Shown here: positions 35,501 to 43,291 of the stretch, piece after piece
How the letters are laid out: every line of letters begins with the position of its first letter
Numbering within the stretch: the stretch's first letter is position 1
Assembly: GCA_015350385.1 (NCBI GenBank)
Contig: WNKI01000004.1
Location: 3,314,855-3,378,854 of the forward strand
Reading direction: 5' to 3'
DNA from: Aculops lycopersici
Lineage: Eukaryota; Arthropoda; Arachnida; Trombidiformes; Eriophyidae
Length of the DNA stretch: 64,000 nucleotides
Notes under the pieces: generated by a model
The model's input: only the letters and a program-made list of their open reading frames with translations
What the model was told of the DNA's origin: nothing
The model's database searches: none
Position numbers and translations under genes: made by a program

Positions 35501-38500
35501 CGCGCTCGATGCTGAGGTCAGTTTTTTCTGTGACGTCGTCATGGGGTCGGAGGCAAAAGTTGTCACCTCAGGAGGAGTTTGATAAGCCGCTGTGGCTGTC
35601 GAAGCTTTAGAGGTAGAGGTGGTTGTTGGCTCGGTGGTTGTGGTGGTGGTTGATGTTGGTGTTGGTGTTGTTGAGGATGTAGTTGGTGCCGCTGAAGTGT
35701 TCGATGGTTGCAATTGCTGGATGGTCATGGGCTTTTGCTTTGTCTCACCTCCCGACTTCCACCTCGAAACTCCAACGTTTCCAGTTAGCCTCATCCCTCC
35801 AACGAGGGTCACCGTGGAACTGCTCGCTGCTGTCGGTGCTGGAGTAGAGGTGGTGGTGGTGGTAGTAGTGGTGGTGGTTGTTGTTTTTGTGCTTGATAAT
35901 GAGCTTGGAATTAAGTTCGTGGTGGTCGTTGTTGATGTCGATGATGAGCTCATGGGAGTTGTCGAGCTAGCCGATTCAACAGGTGGCTTTCTCTCGTCTC
36001 GATTATGGTTCACTTTATCAAGTTTAATCAGACGAACTAGCTCATTGGTATGTCTACTTGAAGGCAGTATGGTTGGCTTTCGCTTCAAATCCGCATCAAT
36101 TTCGCCAGAACCAATACCTGTTGGAACACCCAAATTGATCATGGTCCTCAGAAGCGATTTTGCTCTATACTCGTCAACAAGTGGACTCAACGAGGAGCTT
36201 CGCCAGTGTTGGCTTCCATCCACGAGCATATGATCAATGGCTGCATCGTCTCCCGTCACTCGAGCACCTGTTGATTCTCCCAGCGACTTTAGTAAGTCTC
36301 GCCTATTCTTGGACGTTAGCTGTTGTTGTAATTCCTGATCATTGGCAACAGAGGATGTAATATTCAACGACTTTGCAAGCTGATCGATTGCCGACTCGTT
36401 GATGCCGCTGAGTTTGTTGGTGGACAAAAATTCCATCACTTGCTCAGGTGAAGGCGTTTCGGGTAGACGAGAGAATAGGTTGCTAAGAGAGACTAGCGAT
36501 ATGGTTGGCGCTTGTTGCTGCTGCTGCTGACTCGTTTCCGATTCTCTCTGCTCCCCCACGGGTGTCCCCTGAGTACTACCAACAATCGAGAGCATTTGAG
36601 TTGGCTTTAGATCGCCCGTAGGACTAGGCTCAAGCGATGCTCTAACGCTAATTGAATCATCAAGTGGCGCAAGAGTTGAAGCAGGTGGCAGCACACCTGG
36701 TGGTTCCCTCCTTCGTTTTCTAGCGACAAACTTGTGTTCCGAATTCGAGCCAACTGCGCCAAATGCCTCCGTGCTAAATGCACCTATTTGCGTTGACATC
36801 GGTGTAGTCGACGTCGATGGTGTCGAGTCACTGGCATTATCTGACCTCCACTTGCCCGAATTTTCTATCAACAATGGCGACATTGGCACCGATGGTTTAC
36901 CTTGAATTTGTTTAACGTAAACATTCAAATCCTTATTGTTGCCGCTTGACCCATTTGCTTTCGGTTGATGTTTTTGCTGGCCAATGCCGCCTCCAGTCAT
37001 GGATTCTAAACTATCCGACGCCTTGACTCGATCAGTAGTCGAGATCGACGCTTCGTAGCCACCTGTTGATGCATCACCAATTGACTGACGCTTACCATTC
37101 GGTTTGATGGAACTGGTTGTCGCCAACTCAATGTCGCCGTTAGGGACTCTCGTCCGATTCAATTTAGGATCGGACGAATTTAAATTCAATTTCAAATCCA
37201 GATCCGGAGCAGAAGACGGAGCGCCGACTCGCTTTGGCTTCTCGCGGCGAGACAATCGGCTTGCAATCGCTTGGCCTCGTTGCCGATGAGCTCGATTTCT
37301 ATTGAAAGCCTTCTCTCTAATGGTGGTTATTGAAATAGTAGAAGGCGACGTCGGTTGCTGTTGCATCGATGTTGACTCAAGCTTTTGTTGCTCCCGCGAA
37401 GCCAAACCGTAAAACTGACCATAAAAGCCGAGATTTGTATCCCTCTTTGTATCCGAAGATCCGCTGTTGTAATCGATGCCGCTACTATCAGTGGCATCAA
37501 GTGTTGTTGTTGGCGGCGATCGCCATGGTGAGTCGACGAAAGTTGCGACAGGTAGCTTTGGCTTGCCACCGTTCAGCTGTAACAGTCGCGAGATCATCTC
37601 AACCGACGTTCGGTTGTCCAGCTCGGATTGCAGTGGCTGCTGTTGGTTGTGGCTGTTGTTGCGACTCTTACCTGTCTGCATTAGCATTTCCATTGCTGGT
37701 ATTGTAGTCGTCGTGTCGTAATCGAAGTGCCCGTCACTCAAAGAAGAAGAAGACGACAACGATGACGAGATTCTATTGCTTCCACCTGTTAGAGTTGTCG
37801 TCGGCGGCTCGCGTGTTTGGTACTCGAATTGATAGTGGATTGGAGTTGCCGCTTTGGCTGCTTCAGCTAAATCCGCTTCACTTGCAGCCGAGCTCGTCGA
37901 GTCTCTGAGAGGCGCCGTTGTGGTTCTATTTGCGAGTTTGTACTGAAACAAAGTGGAAAGTCTATTGCGAAACAGAACGGATGGCAGAGGATCATTTGAA
38001 TAGGGCAACAGCCAATTGGGGGCCGTCGAAGGTGCGGGGTGATTGCTTGTTTGATGTTGGTGTTGCGTAACATTTGCCAACGGACTAGATGTCTCTTGAT
38101 CCTGCGGGATGCTCGCAGGACTAATAATTGCTGCTGGTGGTGGTGTTGCTGAAACAGCATTAGCCTCATAAGTGCCCATAGTGACTCCTAATTGGCGAAC
38201 CTTCGAGTCATGCGGCGGCTCTTGGTGGACGAACGAGTGAGGGGAAACAGGTGATCCACCGCTTGCGCGATCCTCGCCACTTGTTGACGGGGCGAGATCC
38301 TCGACAACAGGCAAATTCTCCTCACGATTCGGACGATCAACCAAACTCAACTGCTGCGAGGTGATCAAATCAAAGCTCGAGGTTTTCGGGTAATTATTTC
38401 GCCCATGCTGCTCCTGTTGAGTTTCGCTCTTTCGATCCTGATTTTGAATGCCACTGCTCATCGTTTCGGTGATGAAATTTGCTGGGCTCGACGATGGAGG

Positions 38501-41500
38501 ATCGATGGCGTTAGTAGAGTAGAATCCGTTTGTTTTCAGCACGCTCATTCCAACATAGCCACCATTTACGTCGTCAGTTTGTTGGTCGTCCTGAAATCGG
38601 CCGTTGTCTTGTTCTTTTCCATCACTAACGGCAAACGTCTGCTTGACCATTAGTGTGGGTGGCTCGTCAGTTATGTTATTATAGCGAGTGGCAGCATCAC
38701 CACTGTTGATAATCATGAGAGGGTTTTTAGTCTCTGGAGTTGAGTGTCCACCACTTGGAATCACAATGTCAAGGTGCCTGTCGCTTTCTTGGTCTCGGTT
38801 TTGTTGCTTTTTGTTTTGGCTGTTCTTGAACTGCTGCGCTTGTAGCCTAGGCAAAGTTGCGTCACCACTACTCAAGCTAGTTTCATTTCTCGCCTGCTCG
38901 CTAAGTCGCTTACCAAACGAGGGAGCCACAGAACTGGTTGACTGAGCGACCAACCACGACGAGTTGGCGCTATGGGATCCATTGTAATAATTGAGTGGCT
39001 GTCGTTGTTGTTGGCTGCTATTGCTAGCTGCTAACTGTAGAACCCGCTGATCGATGGGTTGATTCATTTTCTGTACCGTCGCTTCCCTAAACGGCTCCTG
39101 CTGGCTCTTCCTGAGAGCCGACTCGCCACCCACCTGTTGATTGCCGTTGCTGCTCGTTGCCAACCTGTTGCTGTTGTTGGTTTTGCGCACTTGGCCAGTG
39201 ACCTTTCGCCGAGGCCTCGCTTCACCTTCGTGTTGTTGGCTAGGCGCGGCTGCGGTCGAGCTCGTGGTTTCCATTGCTCCACCCTCGGCAGGTAAACTCT
39301 CGCTCGTTAGATCTGAGGTTGTTGAGGGCATTGCGGTTGTTGTTGTTGTCGAAGTTGTGGTTGTGTAAAACTCGATACCTGGAGTTATGGTTTGCATGTC
39401 GGACAAGACAACTGCCGGCGAGGTTGTCTCAGGCGCCGAGCTCAGTGTTGTCGGCGGCAAGATTACCTGAGTCTGCGAGTAATCAGTGGTGTCCATCACA
39501 TCGGTTAGCGGCGAGTTGGTTGAGGTGGTGACAGTTGAGCGTCTGATTGAGTTGTCCTTGGAACCTGTCCTCAGTGGTAACGTTTGTTGTTGGCTTCTTT
39601 TTGGCGCCCGATTGGATTTGAATTGTTGGCTGTTGACGTAATCACCTCGCGTCGTCACCTTTTTCTGCTGTTTCCTCGTTGATTTTGGCGATGAAGCCGC
39701 CGCATGCTGATGCAGCGGCAACTCAACCGCCTGCCATCTTCTATTCTGATCACTAACCTGACTAATCAGTGGCATTGTAGTGGTGGTCACTGGCACTGGC
39801 GGGGTTGTTTCGTATTGCAAAGTTGTCGGATATTGGAAATCCATTGGCGAAGTCTGGTAAATGGAGGGATCAGTCGAGGCTTCGTCCTGAAGCTCAAATT
39901 GGCTTGTTAGTGCTTTGTATGGTTGGTGGTGCGCAGCAGCAGGTAGCCTTCTGTTGCTTGATATTGGCACTCGATCCATAAGACTCGTGGTGCCCAGCAA
40001 CAAATGGGCCAAATTCAAACTCCTCGCCGAGCGGGTGGAAGTTACAGGAATTGTTGTGGTTGGCGTTGGAGTTGTGGTCGTTGTTGCTGTTGCTGTTGCT
40101 GTTTCTGTTGCTGTCGTAGCGAAAGTTGACGGTTGCTCAGTCAAATTCTGGTACACTCGCCTGGTTGTTGTTGTAGTTGTTGTCGGTTGTTGAGTCGTTG
40201 TATCAAAAACAAATGGTGAACTACTGCTGCCAGCGACAGGTGGCTTATTTCTAGAATTCCTGCTTCCATCTGAGCTGACATTTTTCTTTCCATTTGACTT
40301 GTTTGACTGGGAATTCTTATTCCTTCTATTCTTCTTGTTGCCATTTCCGCTACCCCTAATTTGTTTGGGTTTTGTTCTTGGCTTCATAGTTGTTGTCGTT
40401 GTCGTCGACGTCGACCTTCTTGGCGCTTGAGTCTCATAAGTTTCCATGCTAATTTGATCTGGATTATTGGTGGTGTCTGTAGCCAAATTGGTGGAAATCG
40501 AATCAGGATTCAAAGTTGTTGGCTTCAAAGTGTCGGCATAAACACTGAATTCAACATAAGCTGCCTCAGTGGTGGTTGTGGTAGTGGCATTAGTTAAGGT
40601 GATCCTTCTTTTCTTTGGTCTCGAAGTCGATGGACTTGTTGAAAAATTTGATCGGGTCTCGGTCACTTCCGGCATCCAGGATCTCGTGCTAATTGTGTCT
40701 GGAGTGGTTGTTGTAGTTGTGGTCAAGGTGGTTATTGGCCTTTCTGTTGTTTGAGGTGTAGTCAAGAGCCTCACTGCGGTCCATTGAGGCATTGAGTTTA
40801 CAAACACAATCTTATGCACTCCAGTCTCATTCTTCTTACTCAACCTTATTTTTTCCTCTATTTCATCATGTAAATTATTGATCGCTTCGGTAGCAACAAA
40901 CTTGACCCCAGTCTCATTGGCTATTCCAGCTTGCAAATCCTTATTCCGGAAATTGGAATCGCCAAAAGTCGTGTACGGTGGCGATAGAGTTTCAGGGCCA
41001 ACTTCCGGTTGAGTTTGCAAGTCGATTGTTTTCAGGATCGTGGGCTTTAATGTCGTACTAGTTGATTTTGATGCTGCTGATGTTGTTGAGTTTGTCCTCC
41101 TCCTTCGCTTTGGTCTTTTAGTTGTAGAAATAGGTTTCGGCGAAGTGTTAGCGGAAATGGTTGCAGTGACGACATTGGTGTCGCCAAGGGAGATAGTTGA
41201 CGATGACGAAGACGACGACGATAATGTGGAAATGGGTTCCGATTGAGTGGCAGATATTGTTGTGGTCGTCAACGATGTTGGCGCTTCGACAAATCGCAGT
41301 GCGCCCACAGAGTCGACACCTGTTTCGGAGGCGGTCGACGGGGGTATTGGACGATTGAATGCCGGCAAAACTATCGTTTGTCTAACTCGAGCCGACGGGC
41401 TTGATTGCTCGTGATTAATCCAATGCGAGTAGTTTGCAATCAGTTTTCTTGCCGGATTTCTCATGGTCAGGCTAGAGATGGACTCGTTGTTGTTGAGTCC

Positions 41501-43291
41501 ATCGTCACCGTGAGCGCTCGCACTGAATTGATGCTGATTTTCTTGAACCGAGGCCGATAATCTCAGCGAGTCATCGCCACCACCAGCACCACCATCCCCT
41601 GGTACCTGCGTCCGATTGCTATCGTAGTTTATTAGATTACCTGAGCTGATCGGTTGCTGTTGTTGCTGCAACTCTATGGGTTTGGGTGGCAGCATTGGAT
41701 TGGAAATCTGCTCGCTCGCTCTGAGCAAGTTGGCTGCTCGTTCGGGACCCAAGAGCATCTGACCCACCGGCCCAAGGAGCTGACCACTTGTTAGCGCTTG
41801 AAGCGGGGGTTGATCGTCGTCGTAGTGGACGTTGAGGTTTGCTGTCGATTTAACATTTGCGTTGGCCATCGAATTCATTGTTCCAGCACTCAAACCACGC
41901 GCTTGCGCCTCAATGAGCTCGTCGAGTAAACCCTTCTGCTTTGGTTGCGTAACAACGAGCTTATTGCCGCTACTCGCATTTCTACTTTCGCCACGACCAC
42001 CACCACCACCACCTGCCAGGTAAACGCGTACCTCCTGCGAATCGGAAGCCATGGAGCCGAGCGATGTTGAGTCGCTCACCTGTTGCTTGATCAAATGTTC
42101 ATTAGTCTGTCGACCAGCAACAGGTAGCGTCGCGCTCACTTGCTCATAGTCGGCCGCTGGTTGTTGCTGCCGCTGCTGTTGCTGCTGCTGCTGCTGGCGT
42201 ATCGGTGTGGTCATTGTCTCATTGATACCTGGACTTCCACTAACATTGACCTTGTTGACCAACAGGGAATCCAAAAACTGATTTGCTCCGATTATTGAGC
42301 CCGTCGACTGGAGTAGCTCAGTTAGTAGGTCTTGCTCGCCGTAATTTTGTTGCTGCGCTATTGGTGCTGTTGTCTTGGGCAAACTGCTCACCTCGACCAT
42401 CGGAAACGACTGGCCGCCGCTCGATTCCAGCTCGAGCTGCCGGTGGGATATAACGTGATTCTCCTGCAATCCACCCGTGGCTACGATTGGTGTTGTGGCC
42501 TCGGCCACCGGAAAGGCGAGCGGCAGGCCGTTTGTGTTAGAGGATGCAGCTAATGTCATTGGCTCATCGCTGGCCTGAGCAGAAATCATTAGCCTCAGGC
42601 CAGAGGGGTGAGTCAGTTGGCTGAGTAGCTGGTAGACGATTTGGTGGCTTCTCGCTTGATGATTTAATTGCTGTTGCTGTTGTTGTTGTTGTAGTTGAGG
42701 CGAGATTATGAAAACTAGCAGAGATAATAGGAAATATTTGACTAGATTTGATGGTGATAAATTAGTGGTAGTGGTGATGGTAGTAGTTGTTGCTGTTTTC
42801 AAGACTTTGGTCCTCCTTGAGGCAGGTGATTGTAGTATTGCAAAACCCCCTCTCTCTTGTACATTTTTATTTTCGACTACCTTGTTTTGACTGGAACTTG
42901 ATTGTAATCTCACTGGTTCATTTGAACTCTGTTGTTTCTTCTCCTCGTACTTGGATCGCGCACCACCTGTTGCCCCAACGACCTGGCCAATCAGCTGATT
43001 ATGATGATATTGATGATCACCATCATCAGCTAACTCTTGATTCTCATTGATTATCGTCTTCATTGTTTCCACTGGCGTCATGGTGCGATTCGCCCTTTGT
43101 CTTTTGTCCAATTTGATTCTTGCCTTTAGTCTTAATCTTGCATCACAGGAATCATGCTTCTCAATTCTCCTCCGACTCCAAGTGAGCAAATTGAATTGGC
43201 TGTCACTTGTGTCATCAATAGACGATGATGAGTTGCTCCTGAGGTAATAGCGTCCTTCACACTGACCATCACACAATACAACCTTAGCCAT
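32510..43291 (-). CDS. Giant Thr/Ser/Gln-rich mucin-like membrane protein, single exon
   Basis: A single uninterrupted frame of about 3,593 residues from the ATG at 43291 (an in-frame TTG lies at 43306). I do not recognise a family. Residues 183-197 form a short hydrophobic segment (KYFLLSLLVFIIS) that could act as a late signal sequence or signal anchor. The next 2,600 residues are dominated by Thr/Ser/Pro, Gln runs and many N-x-S/T sites, like a mucin ectodomain, with repeated TTTTTT and TSTTTT stretches. A strong membrane span starts near residue 2796 (VTIGLCSTIIVICLLVAAIA), followed by a basic stop-transfer (KCRSAF, then EARRRLEKRK). The tail of about 775 residues is Gln/Ser-rich, with a proline motif (PPPVPLPPGSG), an acidic run (IEEEEEEDEGDE) and an IPKKPQR motif near the end. 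The tail is suited to scaffolding, but its function is unknown. Open frame plus two well-placed hydrophobic segments argue that it is real. Confidence 0.85.
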   Translation of the reverse strand: MAKVVLCDGQCEGRYYLRSNSSSSIDDTSDSQFNLLTWSRRRIEKHDSCDARLRLKARIKLDKRQRANRTMTPVETMKTIINENQELADDGDHQYHHNQLIGQVVGATGGARSKYEEKKQQSSNEPVRLQSSSSQNKVVENKNVQERGGFAILQSPASRRTKVLKTATTTTITTTTNLSPSNLVKYFLLSLLVFIISPQLQQQQQQQQLNHQARSHQIVYQLLSQLTHPSGLRLMISAQASDEPMTLAASSNTNGLPLAFPVAEATTPIVATGGLQENHVISHRQLELESSGGQSFPMVEVSSLPKTTAPIAQQQNYGEQDLLTELLQSTGSIIGANQFLDSLLVNKVNVSGSPGINETMTTPIRQQQQQQQQRQQQPAADYEQVSATLPVAGRQTNEHLIKQQVSDSTSLGSMASDSQEVRVYLAGGGGGGRGESRNASSGNKLVVTQPKQKGLLDELIEAQARGLSAGTMNSMANANVKSTANLNVHYDDDQPPLQALTSGQLLGPVGQMLLGPERAANLLRASEQISNPMLPPKPIELQQQQQPISSGNLINYDSNRTQVPGDGGAGGGDDSLRLSASVQENQHQFSASAHGDDGLNNNESISSLTMRNPARKLIANYSHWINHEQSSPSARVRQTIVLPAFNRPIPPSTASETGVDSVGALRFVEAPTSLTTTTISATQSEPISTLSSSSSSSSTISLGDTNVVTATISANTSPKPISTTKRPKRRRRTNSTTSAASKSTSTTLKPTILKTIDLQTQPEVGPETLSPPYTTFGDSNFRNKDLQAGIANETGVKFVATEAINNLHDEIEEKIRLSKKNETGVHKIVFVNSMPQWTAVRLLTTPQTTERPITTLTTTTTTTPDTISTRSWMPEVTETRSNFSTSPSTSRPKKRRITLTNATTTTTTEAAYVEFSVYADTLKPTTLNPDSISTNLATDTTNNPDQISMETYETQAPRRSTSTTTTTTMKPRTKPKQIRGSGNGNKKNRRNKNSQSNKSNGKKNVSSDGSRNSRNKPPVAGSSSSPFVFDTTTQQPTTTTTTTRRVYQNLTEQPSTFATTATETATATATTTTTPTPTTTIPVTSTRSARSLNLAHLLLGTTSLMDRVPISSNRRLPAAAHHQPYKALTSQFELQDEASTDPSIYQTSPMDFQYPTTLQYETTPPVPVTTTTMPLISQVSDQNRRWQAVELPLHQHAAASSPKSTRKQQKKVTTRGDYVNSQQFKSNRAPKRSQQQTLPLRTGSKDNSIRRSTVTTSTNSPLTDVMDTTDYSQTQVILPPTTLSSAPETTSPAVVLSDMQTITPGIEFYTTTTSTTTTTAMPSTTSDLTSESLPAEGGAMETTSSTAAAPSQQHEGEARPRRKVTGQVRKTNNSNRLATSSNGNQQVGGESALRKSQQEPFREATVQKMNQPIDQRVLQLAASNSSQQQRQPLNYYNGSHSANSSWLVAQSTSSVAPSFGKRLSEQARNETSLSSGDATLPRLQAQQFKNSQNKKQQNRDQESDRHLDIVIPSGGHSTPETKNPLMIINSGDAATRYNNITDEPPTLMVKQTFAVSDGKEQDNGRFQDDQQTDDVNGGYVGMSVLKTNGFYSTNAIDPPSSSPANFITETMSSGIQNQDRKSETQQEQHGRNNYPKTSSFDLITSQQLSLVDRPNREENLPVVEDLAPSTSGEDRASGGSPVSPHSFVHQEPPHDSKVRQLGVTMGTYEANAVSATPPPAAIISPASIPQDQETSSPLANVTQHQHQTSNHPAPSTAPNWLLPYSNDPLPSVLFRNRLSTLFQYKLANRTTTAPLRDSTSSAASEADLAEAAKAATPIHYQFEYQTREPPTTTLTGGSNRISSSLSSSSSLSDGHFDYDTTTTIPAMEMLMQTGKSRNNSHNQQQPLQSELDNRTSVEMISRLLQLNGGKPKLPVATFVDSPWRSPPTTTLDATDSSGIDYNSGSSDTKRDTNLGFYGQFYGLASREQQKLESTSMQQQPTSPSTISITTIREKAFNRNRAHRQRGQAIASRLSRREKPKRVGAPSSAPDLDLKLNLNSSDPKLNRTRVPNGDIELATTSSIKPNGKRQSIGDASTGGYEASISTTDRVKASDSLESMTGGGIGQQKHQPKANGSSGNNKDLNVYVKQIQGKPSVPMSPLLIENSGKWRSDNASDSTPSTSTTPMSTQIGAFSTEAFGAVGSNSEHKFVARKRRREPPGVLPPASTLAPLDDSISVRASLEPSPTGDLKPTQMLSIVGSTQGTPVGEQRESETSQQQQQQAPTISLVSLSNLFSRLPETPSPEQVMEFLSTNKLSGINESAIDQLAKSLNITSSVANDQELQQQLTSKNRRDLLKSLGESTGARVTGDDAAIDHMLVDGSQHWRSSSLSPLVDEYRAKSLLRTMINLGVPTGIGSGEIDADLKRKPTILPSSRHTNELVRLIKLDKVNHNRDERKPPVESASSTTPMSSSSTSTTTTTNLIPSSLSSTKTTTTTTTTTTTTSTPAPTAASSSTVTLVGGMRLTGNVGVSRWKSGGETKQKPMTIQQLQPSNTSAAPTTSSTTPTPTSTTTTTTEPTTTSTSKASTATAAYQTPPEVTTFASDPMTTSQKKLTSASSAEVAQPLDFYSNQRDNPLPETNNLSSIHMREFSKAHNIGSTAETSIPSIGTTSPPSIAITDLNNIESPSTTEATPKRQSAVEQSATVEFASESPVTPSLPHESKVQLQVNQTIDYDDNKSLKQQQQQTSRSTLRNQRHSQSQPQQPQNNHERVDSNGSAYSRNFTTVPAVVTSSPAPPQLDVSTQAISESQSSMGSFQRMAIVTIGLCSTIIVICLLVAAIAIKCRSAFSSRGTPTRVRAYEARRRLEKRKVEQARDRSRSAGKSGRSNVVSHSKSPSRFISTASQVMGKSGHSGSGNLLLATTHNDLNSMDGQLCSSTASTASICISTSSDGMDFINSTSNNQQKKQQHQPRQSDSRQNNHLPPPETPRRSRKLSSSNILSPQLLNNNAHYGEPIQQQQAFGYHQYQQAMNSGASLRQRISGTITSRLLRMHLPRLLPYFALDYQQQEQQINDRRQMSSSRTNGKELNDLFNFSSSRHQQPQPSVTSTSAQYQPNFHLKATGSDRLHLYNQMKGPQVANGCSQNINSNNIGGNVKIGKQHQQKKCLNSGLNHGIQGAKSNQKRGLKDHQRVTCNCVTCSSSWLLNKSDTTATIAAVAATSTTAAQQQSLLNPTGQQQQQQQYLSNATSSRARLPFGTASSVLRQANNSTGDSDTKESGQQYPGGGLSGLGPVSSKQNLYQKHVTRRQQQQLQQHQLAADSLTDNISLQQSQVDNEHHLLIDHQLMASAGPLASSAHDHVHQQQHHQVPNRYAQQRPSGHRHLPSTHHHNQYQGSEAITHNGNAFYESSHILSNGEVPPPVPLPPGSGEGSYVGANSRLNVLNSRNKYVKQQQQRNITGTYFSQRSSDQNSEIGDQLPASSMARHNRRSEDGLIEEEEEEDEGDEVVVDDLGGNETGDCEVSSESDNYYNVTSQNYDAHPTYQATRDDSLPTGGNLAGVSNVPRVLAHNLHQQTAKSSGNGQDPTIPKKPQRGQGGSNVSERPSSSACNCNLVLYPL

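Noticed and set aside
35592..36233. 213-codon plus-strand ORF rich in Val
   Set aside because: Exact antisense shadow of the ACA/ACC-type Thr codons of the giant minus-strand gene; poly-Thr read backwards gives poly-Val.
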